Made by a program: the position numbers and the translations under genes | Assembly (NCBI GenBank): GCA_030141605.1 | Contig: JAQGDQ010000319.1 | Location: forward strand, 124,001-188,000 | Direction of reading: 5' to 3' | Length of the DNA stretch: 64,000 nucleotides | Origin: Tubiluchus corallicola | Taxonomy: Eukaryota; Priapulida; Priapulimorpha; Priapulimorphida; Tubiluchidae | In this document: positions 1-12,300 of the stretch, one piece after another | Layout of the letters: the number at the start of each line of letters is the position of its first letter | Position numbering within the stretch: position 1 is the first letter of the stretch | Notes under the pieces: model-generated | Told to the model about the DNA's origin: nothing | The model's database searches: none | Seen by the model: only the letters and a program-made list of their open reading frames with translations

Positions 1-94
1 GTCAAAATCACTAACTACCTGTCTAGTACCATATCTTTGTACCATTCTAGTAAAAAATTAATTGCGCTAAGAATTAACGATGCGTGTTGCCTAG

Positions 95-324
95 GTACCC
101 GTACAGTACTGGCAAACGAAAATCACCAACGATCTGCTTCGTACTTGGATAAGTCCGCACACTTCGGTTCCGTATGCGTTCGACGAGCCCACTCTCCGAT
201 CCAACATCACGTGTTCCGTCAAAGGTGGAACGACGGAAACGTACAGTATGGCTACGTTTGGCGATGGCCGTCGCTTGTGTTATGAGAACTTCATCTACAT
301 AGGTGTGAAAGGAACGTTCAAACA
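95..324 (+). CDS. VPS13D: VPS13D exon 1 of window (VAB/SHR-BD end)
   Basis: Residues 1-76 read VPVQYWQ, then TWISPHTSVPYAFDEPTL and YENFIYIGVKGTFK. W-x-x-P and YA[FW]DEPTLP-like blocks are typical of the repeated VPS13 adaptor-binding modules. The acceptor is TAG at 92-94, with a weak pyrimidine tract; an in-frame CAG at 104-106 is an alternative. In-frame stops at 68 and 92 exclude an upstream extension. The donor is CA|GTAAGT. Confidence 0.9.
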
Positions 325-3300
325 GTAAGTACTGATCATTATAATAAACATGATGTGCCGTTTGCATGTTATAAAGAGTGTCACGAAATGATGACTTCTG
401 TGCGATAGAAAAAATCAACGTCACAAATTTGTTTTTCATTTTAAATAAGGACCCCATCTTAATGTCTGGCATTGTCACCATTTGCAGGCCTGACAACTAC
501 TAATTGATTAACCCTTTCATTACGGAAGGCGGCATACAGGCACCTATGTTTTTCATGCAAGGGACGGAAGGCGGTAGACTGCCGTCCCAGCTCAGCATTA
601 AGCGCAGTCACCCAGGTCTGTTTATTTCACTGCTACGGCCATGTAAAAACATTGTAGAAATTGGGGTTGCTTCGTAACAAGTAAAGCTAATCAGCCAATC
701 AGCATCTGAAGCCAGGTGCATTCCACAATACTGTACTGTATAGTATGTTCCCACGCAAAATCACTTGTAGATCGTTGATGAAATGCATGTTTAGTTGATT
801 GTTCTGCATTGTTATAAAATGATTGCATATTATGGATTAGTATTGTGTCTTTTGTGAAAACTGGTTTCTAAATATAAGTACATGATTATTTATGAGGGTG
901 TGCACGTGTGTATGTGTACATGAGTGCATGTATGTGTGTGTATGTGTAGAAATAAAACTTAATATTGGTACTCAATAACGAACAGCTGTTTGTTTGTTTA
1001 CAAGATTCTGTTTTAGTAATTGGCCAAAATCAATGTGGCCCAGTTAAAAAGCCACAACGTAGTGAAAGGGTTAATGGCATTGTTTGATAATGTCTATCAT
1101 TGAGGACTCAAGTCTTCAAGAACTGTCCAATCAGCTCAGCTGTTTTCAGGCTCAGTAATATGAAATTCCTTCTCAACAGATCTTTGTGGACAGGTGAATT
1201 ATAAAAAATTTAAACGAGACACCAAAAATTCTTTTACTGTAATTATTTTGACGGACTACAAAATGTAAACAAAATTTTTTAATTAGATGTATATTTTATG
1301 CGCTTTTGCCTTTATAATTATTGTATTTTGTAAGTAAAACTTCAAATTTGGTGTCGCAAGGTCTCATCGTAAACGAGCTGATCGCACATTGAGCTCATCC
1401 TGTAAAAATATTTTTAGTGAATAAATAAAAATGCATAACTTTGTTAATCTTTAATTTCTAGAGATAAAAAATGATGCGAATTAGCGAAAAACAGATTTAA
1501 TATGGAATTATTTTGTAATTAAATTAAGACAACTATATTTACTTGTGATCACTTTTAAATCCGACGGGTGTGGTTTTTTTATGCACATAAACCAGGGGTG
1601 TGCAAATTATCTGACTAGCCGGGCCACATTAAACTTTGCCGCAATTCCTGCGGGCCACAGGCAGTTTGATCAAGGAGCCAAGTACAGAAAGGCCTAATAA
1701 TGATTTTCTTTGCATCCGACCTGCGTACATCATTACTACTACACTCAAGAAACTATTTTAGAACTTATTAAAATTTATATTACAAACCATATATTTCTAC
1801 TTTCAGGACAGATAGTGGTAATTTCATTACAATGCATATTAGTAATATGTATCACACAGTCTGTGTAATACAGTGACAGAAGGATGCCAACAACAACATT
1901 CTATAAAAGTCCTTTGTCTCACCCAGAGGGCCATATTGTTAGAGTCCTCTATGAAATTAATAATCCGTCAGTATGGAATAAGACACCACTGAACTTGTTT
2001 TGTATTTATATAAAACGTAGAAAATGAATAGTTTAAAGACCTAAATACCAGAAACCTTCTATGAAATAACATACTTGTATATATTGTAATTTATCTTAGT
2101 TGTGAATTTGATTTTACTGTATAATTTTTAAGATGTACTGTACCTTTGATACGAAATAAAGAGTTTTAGTTGTATTATATAATCTATGATCTATCGTATT
2201 GTTTATTCTAGGTTTTTAGGCGAGTATGTTCCAGCGAGTGAACTGGCTGCTATGGAGTTGGTACTTGATGTACCTCAAGGTTACGGTGTCATTTTAGCTA
2301 AGAAGGTATGATGTTCTATTAGTAACAGATGAGTGATTTTTTTACTGATTTACAACGTTATTTTGTGCTTCTGTGGTTTCTACAACTTTCCATGATATCC
2401 TTGTCTTCTTACTTTTCGCAATGTTCGAGTTGTTTTGCTATTTTTGTGATTGGTTAATTTAGTTTTTGCTCTGCTGATGTCAGACGTTTTCTGTTTAAAT
2501 CTTGTTGTTCAACTTTTTACTGTTCTTACCTCTAGATCACTTTTAATGTTGCTACTATTAAGAAATTAAAAGCGGTCTACTATTTTGCATTGACGAAGTT
2601 TTGTGCTTACCATAGGGGGCACCACAGTATCTAGAATATTTGCCGAAAATGGCTGTAATCATTTTAAAGTCATTTTATGTAAAAATACTTCAGCCTTCAT
2701 CAGCGAGTTTTAAATTCAAGCAATGAAGCCATTTCAATTCAAGCAATGAAGCCATTTCAATTCAAGCAATGAAGCCATATGAAGTTTTATTCTTAATACT
2801 GATGTCATTTTAACTTCGGATATATTCCGAGTAATAAGTCAAAAGCCTACTGAATATATATATAGTCTAATTTGTTGTTTTTACATAAAAAGATGCATAA
2901 CGCTTCCGTCTACGAGTTGTTAACTAAAATGTTTTGCTGTTATTGAAATATATAATTTAGATTTACTCTTGACTTTCAAGAAAAACCGCACAACTATTTG
3001 ATTAAAAGAGTGGCCACCCAAAATATAATTTATTGGAACTTACATGATTTGGTGCATTTACATTATTACTTTCCATCACAACAGGACAACCAATTATAGA
3101 TAATTATTCACTTTATCACACAGGTAATGCAATATGCACAGAGTACCAATGCTAGATATATGACGCACAAATCAGCACATAACTATAAAAAACTATTGAA
3201 AATAGTCGGATCGTATGACGTTTGCTTATAGGATTAGCAAGCGTCAAATGGTCACCTGTACAAAGGTGACGATGGAATTTATAACTTTAGAATGAAGCCC

Positions 3301-6300
3301 ATATAAATAATTCAAGGTTAACCTAATCTAAAATTACAGCCTGAACGACTCTATATAGATTTGCAAAAGTTGTAGGAACCGGAATAAACTAGTTTGCAAT
3401 ACTGTAAATGAAAAGTCTAGCAGCAGAGTAGAACTCAATCACGGGAATCCGCGACATCCTTTAACCCTAGGATATCGCAGTCAGGATCCGTTGTAACATT
3501 TCAGTCGCTGATTTCTCACATACATTAAAATACATTACAGTAACATTTGTTAATTTTGTGAAGTAATGTCAAGATGCGAACATTCTCTGATGTGAAGTAT
3601 CACGGTACCAGTGTTCATACATTCCAGCGTATAATGAAGGATTATTTCTTTACATATTCGTATTGTAGACGACTCTTTAGCGACATCTCCCAAAAACATA
3701 TCGTAAGTATAGGTCCACCCTAAAAATTTCATCTTAAAATCGCTTCCTAAAAATTCGTCTTGTACATAAGTATATACGATAATTTTTAACATTTGATAGA
3801 AGAAACCCTTTTTCCATTACACAGGTATTATTTGGGATTAAGCCGTCAACCAACACTGCTACTTGTCGGGTTGCTAGGCCCTATGAGCATGTCTAGGTAG
3901 AAATCTATGCCAAATTAGTTACTTTGAACTGATCTTTGAGACTATCATTTGGGAAAGTCCTTTACACGTGTTTTTTATCAAGCTGTTTTAGAGGCAACAG
4001 TTACATGCTGATTCATTTTACGTGCGTAAACCGATTGTTACATTTGTACAGGAGTCTGGTAAGCGTTCTCAGCTATGGCGCATGACTAGCACGGGCATGT
4101 TGGAACACGAAGGTACGAGTACGCCACACGATCCCGGTAAAAAGAACGACGCTAACAGCAAACTAGTGCTGGATATTGACAATTCCGCACCGCAGCCGGA
4201 CCGCTACTCCAAGTTGATACTTCGCATGAAGGACAAGCGACGAACGCTAACGCAGACGTGGCATTTTACCGAGGTGTGTGTCTAACTAATGTTAACTATA
4301 GTGATAAAGTATGCGTAGAAATATGTAAAAAGTATAAAATAGAAGTGCAGTTGTATGTAAGTAAACCGTCGTACCTCAAATCTCAATAACTTCTTAATCC
4401 CTTTTCGAAATGCGGCATCATCTAAGAATTGTGACATCGCAGTGAATGCCTGTTTCTGTCAGCCGAGTTAGACACCATTTCAGTACCTTTCCTGTAAAAT
4501 ATTGTTTAAAGAGACATTTGACTTTTGTCAAACAAGTTATAACATAAGAGTTTGTGGTGTTTAGAGATTCTGTAATGAGACACAACAAACGTAGTTTTGT
4601 TAGGATGTAGTATTTTTAGGATTAATGTATGTTGGCTTAAACGTAGCTTGTTTTTCTAGAATTGTTAGTTTTGCAATGTATGCATTGCAGCCAACAATTA
4701 TATTAATAAACGACATTTTAAACAATCACTGATTTAGATCTTTATTTATCTCAAAGATAATTTCTCTTGTTGTGAAGCCAACTTGTTTTTCACCTGTTCA
4801 GACTTTAGTATGAAAGAACTGATGTTACTGGCTTTCAGTTAAAAAATTAAGCCAGAGATCATTTAAAATGTCTTTTTCTTCTGCAATTTTTCTGATGAAA
4901 TCTCTGTCGAAGCTGTGACCAGAAGGGGAAGCCCTTACAAACAGCCCAAGTGATTTGTTCTAATGCTTTACATTTTGCCAAATGCCACTTCACACTTTAC
5001 GTTCCCATTTCCTAAACTGAGAAACTTATCTGTAAGAGCAGGGATGGCTCAGACAATTAATTGTTAACCTGTTTTTGCTCTGTGAACTGTATGCTTGGTA
5101 GACACGTGGAGAATAACTTACATTATTTTTTTGATTTATAGTATTCTAGTGCTGGAATTGAACCCACAACTTTCTGCATAGAAAGCAAACAAATTATATA
5201 GTATTATTACAATGGCGTAGAGATTGATACCTTTCAGACGTCGTTTAGCAAATTTTAGTTGACTGAGATTATATTATTGCAGCTGTAAACTTTCTTACTT
5301 AACTCCAGTCTAATCATATTTACAGGATGGAAGGCTTTGTTGTCCCCAGGTTCGTGGTTTGTTCGTTCAAATTCAGTCTGGATACTTGCGCAAAGGTAAG
5401 CGTCTTTATTCTTTCTTATGCCACCGTAAAATGTAATTATGAGAAGATATTTTTTGTTGGCATCCTTCTGTCTTGGAAGACACTGGAGTGTGCGCTAAGA
5501 GAGTCAGTTATTGATCACATTGATGGAGGTGCAGCGTCGACTGTGGCTGAGCAGTGCTATCCTTAAACGTCTCCAGGGCGCACGCCTGGGCAAGGTGTAT
5601 GGATATCCTGAATTGCCCAGACAACAGGACCCCCTCTCTTCCTCCCTGGTGTAGTCCAAAGGAAAGCGGAGCGATACGTTTGGCACCAGGTTGGCTGCAG
5701 GAGCTGCCGGAGCTGCCGGAGTTAGTGAGCATGCTGCACTGGTCCGTCTTTGGGGCTCCACTCCTGATTTGAAAGGTTTACTCCTCTACACATGGCTGTT
5801 GGGTCACTTGACCCATTGAATCATTTTGATCGCTTGAGCAACATTGATTCGTCTTGATCACTTGAGCAACATTGAATCATCTTGATCACTTGAGCAACAT
5901 TGAATCGCCTTGATCACTTGAGCAACATTGAATCGCCTTGATCACTTGAGCAACATTGAATCATCTTGATCACTTGACTGTTTTCTCTCTAGGTGCAGAT
6001 GTTTTGTTTGGACCTTCACAATCTGTAACCCACGGTTACATTGATGGCGTACCTATTGAACAAGGAATCGTACGTCAGAAGTTGAGACCGGGATCTGGCA
6101 TGTTGGCAGTCAAGGTCGTTCCGGATGGACCGACTCGAGTCTTGCAGATCATTGATCAATTGCAAAAGGTGAAAAATTTAAAAAAACTTCGTGTTAAAAG
6201 CAAAACAATAACAAACTATCAGCTACTTAGTATAAATCAATTTTTTCCGTGAAGTTTCTTCTTTGTGAAACTTTTTGTCACCTACCTGAAAACTACATTC

Positions 6301-9300
6301 ACACTCAATTAAAAAACAATGTCAACGGATACCTTCCTTCAGTTTGTACAAAGTGCTTCAAAAAAGGCCAGTCAAGGTAAAGAACTTCAGTAAAAAGGTG
6401 AAGCGATGGACAGAAACAGCATGAAATATTGCCAATGTTAATTTTATTTTATAATTTGCACAGACTTTGCACCTTCAGCACAAAGCGGACTGGATTCTTG
6501 TTGAAGAATCAAAATTGGGAGCTTTGCAGCCAGTGGATCAGAGTGGGCAAGTGCAAGAACCTCCAAAGAAAGATTTACAGGTGACGAAATCTGGTTACTC
6601 TCTCATAGGCAGCAGAGTTTTATGTTTACATGGGAGGGAAGTGTGTTAAAATTTCAGAGTTTTTAATAATTCTGGCTTAGCATAAACACGTTTGACAATT
6701 CTTTGAGATACGGTTTCTCTTGCTGATGCTGTTGTAGCGTTGTGATCAATATCGTTCAACTTTTCATAGATTTACATCAAACTCTCCGGAGGTCTGGGCA
6801 TCTCTTTGGTCAATCATTTATCTGAGGAACTTTGTTACACGTCTCTCTCGGACATCTTACTGGAGTACACGGTCAGCAGTAAAGGTACTACGGTTGACGG
6901 AAGCATTCGAGACATTCAGGTTCGTTCTTACATTAATTTTATCTACACCTGTGAAAGTCATGTTTGAAGTTGTAGATCACTCACTTTGTAAAACAAGAAT
7001 AAACAACGATACTACATATTTCCACAAAACTGAAAAGTGTTTATTAGACTACACAGACATATGTAGAATGACTGCTACACTGAACACTGAGATCAAGAGT
7101 GTCCTGCACTGATCACTGAGAGTTAGATATTAAGTGACATGGGTGTCACGACTGCTGCACTGCACTGAGAGTGTGAGTTAGACAGTAACACGACTGCTGC
7201 ACTGCACTGAGAGTGAGACAGTTAGACAGTGACTAGAAAGTAAATCCAGTCAGTATATATACGTAGAGGTGATTATGCAAACTTGGCTTCACAAAAACCA
7301 TTACTGTAAAATAGGGAGAGATCCAGTGTATATGCATTCACTGGACCGTACAATTATACTGGGGGTGAGTTTAGCTAGTGAAATGTAAAAGGATTAGTTC
7401 ATAGATGGCAGCACCTAAAAAATATACAATTACAATTTCCACAACACTCTTGCATTATATGCATTCAGTTCTTGTGTAATTTCTTGAATGAATTTGAAAC
7501 AATATTTGATGTAAATTATTAATGTGTTTTTATCATTGCTGTCCCTAGTAGTATGGATATCATGCAATTTTGATCACGGGAGGTTATTTCCAGGTTATAG
7601 TCTTGTCGTGAATTACTTCGCGTTTGATTAACTTGACTTGTGAATATTGCATCGTTTGTCTTCTTGCTCGTCTCTCTTTCATAAATTCTTCATCTCATTC
7701 CCTCCCTTTTTTAGGCTTGTTATAACAGTGAAATAGCTTAAATATCCCTCTAATCTTACTGTACTTATTTGCTTCTGAATGACCTTTTACATTAATAGTG
7801 TTCTAGTTTTCTGTATTTAAGCTGTGTAAGTCAGGTCTACCTTGAACATTTAGACCTGTGGGCTAGTCAGCTTAATGTTCCGCTGTGTTTTAGTATAGTA
7901 GTATTTTAGTATTGATAATAATTGATTCTGTGATTATACCTGCTAGTATAGTTATTATAATATGATTCTTCGTGGCGTGTTAATGATTGTGTTGTTTGAT
8001 TCCTTGATTGTAAAAGCTAACAGGCTTAATGATTGTGGGCAAACTTTAATTCAGTATCAGCTCTCCCCCCTATTTTCTTGCCACAAGTCTGTTATTTAGA
8101 CACTGTATAACTCTGCTTAAAGTTTGTTCAATTACACTTCCAAGTTACTATTTAAAAGCAAATTGAATGTTTTTGTAAAAAATTTGTGTGTTTATTTAGA
8201 GGATTGTTCAGCTGAAGTTTGAAAACTTTTGCATAAAACTGTTCTATAGTAATACTTCAAACTTCTAACATGGTTTTTCACCCAACAAATAACAAATACA
8301 AATTTACAACATAGTTGAAGAAAAAACAACACGAAAAATTAGTACATTTAAACTATGAATAGTAAACCTGTGTGGCTGAGGAGACCTAAAAACAGCAAAA
8401 CAGCCACATAAATTAAAGGCCACCTCAGGAAGAAATGGAAAAGGAGAAAGAGAGGAATGGATGAAAACAACAACAGAGAAACAGACAGGCGGATGTCAAT
8501 GTGAAAATCTGTGTTGTACCAAACAACGACAACAATAATAAAATAATAATAAAGTCATTCTCACCATTAATAAATTTTAAAGCTGAATTGACATGAAATT
8601 TGTGTCAACTCACACATAGTGCCATAAAGAGAATTGACATGAAATTTGTGTCAACTCACATATAGTGCCATAAAGAGAATTGACACGAAATTTGTGTCAA
8701 CTCACACATAGTGCCATAAAGAGAATTGACACGAAATTTGTGTCAACTCACACATAGTGCCATAAAGAGAATTGACATGAAATTTGTGTCAACTCACACA
8801 TAGTGCCATAAAGAGAATTGACATGAAATTTGTGTCAACGCACACATAGTGCCATAAAGAGAATTGACACGAAATTTGTGTCAACTCACACATAGTGCCA
8901 TAAAGAGAATTGACACGAAATTTGTGTCAACTCACACATAGTGCCATAAAGAGAATTGACACGAAATTTGTGTCAACTCACACATAGTGCCACAAAGAGA
9001 ATTGACACGAAATTTGTGTCAACTCACACATAGTGCCATAAAGAGAATCGACACGAAATTTGTGTCAACTCACACATAGTGCCATAAAGAGAATCGACAC
9101 GAAATTTGTGTCAACTCACACATAGTGCCACAAAGAGAATCGACACGAAATTTGTGTCAACTCACACATAGTGCCACAAAGAGAATTGACACGAAATTTG
9201 TGTCAACTCACACATAGTGCCATAAAGAGAATTGACATGAAATTTGTGTCAACTCACACATAGTGCCATAAAGAGAATTGACACGAAATTTGTGTCAACT

Positions 9301-12300
9301 CACACATAGTGCCATAAAGAGAATTGACACGAAATTTGTGTCAACTCACACATAGTGCCATAAAGAGAATTGACATGAAATTTGTGTCAACTCACATATA
9401 GTGCCATAAAGAGAATTGACATGAAATTTGTGTCAACTCACACATAGTGCCATAAAGAGAATTGACATGAAATTTGTGTCAACTCACACATAGTGCCATA
9501 AAGAGAATTGACATGAAATTTGTGTCAACTCACACATAGTGTCATAAAGACAGCATATGTAACAATTACGTATGTGACAAAAATCATTGTTGATATTGAT
9601 GAAAAACAGAAGTGACTAGACACAGAACAGAAGTGAGTAGACACAGAACAGAAGTGAGTAGACACAGAACAGAAGTGAGTAGACACAGAACAGAAGTGAG
9701 TAGACACAGAACAGAAGTAAGTAGACACAGAACAGAAGTGTGTAGACACAGAACAGAAGTGAGTAGACACAGAACAGAAGTGAGTAGACACAGAACAGAA
9801 GTGACTAGACACAGAACAGAAGTGAGTAGACACAGAACAGAAGTGAGGGGACACAGAACAGAAGTGAGTAGACACAGAACAGAAGTGAGTAGACACAGAA
9901 CAGAAGTGTGAAGACACAGAACAGAAGTGAGTAGACACAGAACAGAAGTGAGTAGACACAGAACAGAAGTGAGTAGACACAGAACAGAAGTTTTTCTGAA
10001 CAGACGTTTGAGTGTACGTATTATAAACACTGATATCTTCTCTAGGTTGATAATCAACTTCTTGGCGTACAAGAACCTGTCATGTTGCATCTCACGCCTC
10101 CCCCGGACAAGACAGACATGATACAGGGGCTACCGGCACTACGGCTCATTACTCATATGATTCCTAGTCAGCCGAAACTGAATGCTAGCATATATCAGGT
10201 ATTAGCTGTACATGTACATCTGATCTTGCTAATGTAAAATATTCTTGTCCTAAGATGTCTTTAGTGTTTTTTTAATCGTCGGCTACCGGGAATACTTCAC
10301 GATCACGTGAATACTAGCAATGTGGTGTAGTCGCACTGATGCATACTTGCGGAAGAAATGCTACTCACTAAACCTATACCATGTCTTTGCCTACTTTGCA
10401 TTGGAGAAAGCTGTATTAAGTTTACGTAATGAAAAATTGTAAGATGAAAAATCATCATGTAACTTCTAACAATGGTGCAGACCCTGGGTGTTGCCATGGT
10501 GACTGAGTGACTTTTTGTCAGCCATGCAAGTATAATTGTGTCGTTTGCAGTCGTATGTAGTTCAGAATTTTTTTACTACAAGTACCTAAAAACTGATTAG
10601 TTCTGCTGCAGTACCATTAAATTCAAAGTTTAGTGCTCTTTCTGTTTTTGTGCTTAACATGGCTGATTTTCAGTACTTCATCATGCAAGTTCGACCGATG
10701 ACCTTAAAGCTGGAAGAGAGAATTCTCTGGAAACTGTTTCAGTTCTTTGGAATTTATCAGTCTGATGCTGATTCAGAAAATTTGGATGAGACAGACTTTG
10801 ATACACAAAGGTATTGATAAACAACGTGAATGTTAACACGTAAATTTCGTGCATTGGTAAACAACTTGAATGTTAACATGTAAATTTCACGCATTGGTAA
10901 ACAGCATGAATGTTAACACAAACTTTTCTTGTATTGGTAAACAACATGAACGTTCACACATAAGTTCATACACAAAGGTATTGATAAACAACGTGAATGT
11001 TAACACGTAATTTTCATGCATTGGTAAACAGCGTGAATATTAACACATAATTTTCATGCATTGATAAACAGCATGAATGTTAACACGTAATTTTCATGCA
11101 TTGGTAAACGGCATGAACGTTAACACGTAATTTTCATGCATTGGTAAACGGCATGAATGTTAACACGTAATTTTCATGCATTGGTAAACGACATGAATGT
11201 TAACACGTAATTTTCATGCATTGGTAAACGGCATGAATGTTAACACGTAATTTTCATGCATTGGTAAGCAGCATGAATGTTAACACGTAAATTTCGTGCA
11301 TTGGTAAACAACGTGAATGTTAACATGTAAATTTCACGCATTGGTAAACAGCATGAATGTTAACACAAACTTTTCTTGTATTGGTAAACAGCATGAATGT
11401 TAACACGTAAATTTCACGCATTGGTAAACAGCATGAATGTTAACACGAACTTTTCTTGTCTTGGTAAACGGCATGAATGTTAGCAGGTAATTTTCATGCA
11501 TTGGTAAACGGCATGAATGTTAACACGTAATTTTCATGCATTTGTAAACGGCATGAATGTTAACACGTAATTTTCATGCATTGGTAAACGGCATGAATGT
11601 TAACACGTAATTTTCATGCATTGGTAAACGGCATGAATGTTAACACGTAATTTTCATGCATTGGTAAGCAGCATGAATGTTAACACGTAAATTTCGTGCA
11701 TTGGTAAACAACGTGAATGTTAACATGTAAATTTCACGCATTGGTAAACAGCATGAATGTTAACACAAACTTTTCTTGTATTGGTAAACAGCATGAATGT
11801 TAACACGTAAATTTCACGCATTGGTAAACAGCATGAATGTTAACACGAACTTTTCTTGTCTTGGTAAACAGCATGAACGTTCACACATAAGTTCATACAC
11901 AAAGGTATTGATAAACAACGTGAATGTTAACACGTAATTTTCATGCATTGGTAAACAGCGTGAATGTTAACACATAATTTTCATGCATTGATAAACAGCA
12001 TGAATGTTAACACGTAATTTTCATGCATTGGTAAACGGCATGAATGTTAGCAGGTAATTTTCATGCATTGGTAAACGGCATGAATGTTAACACGTAATTT
12101 TCATGCATTGGTAAACGGCATGAATGTTAACACGTAATTTTCATGCATTGGTAAACGGCATGAATGTTAACACGTAATTTTCATGCATTGGTAAACAGCA
12201 TGAATGTTAACACGTAATTTTCGTGCATTGGTAAACAGCGTGAATGTTAACACGTAAATTTCGTGCATTGGTAAACAACGTGAATGTTAACACGTAATTT

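Noticed and set aside
74-496. 140-codon minus-strand frame
   Set aside because: It overlaps the VPS13D exon at 95-324 in antisense and has no recognisable similarity.
9525-10121. Overlapping plus and minus frames of RHRTEVS or SVSTHFC-type repeats
   Set aside because: By-products of a 21-bp tandem unit; both strands are open for arithmetic reasons.
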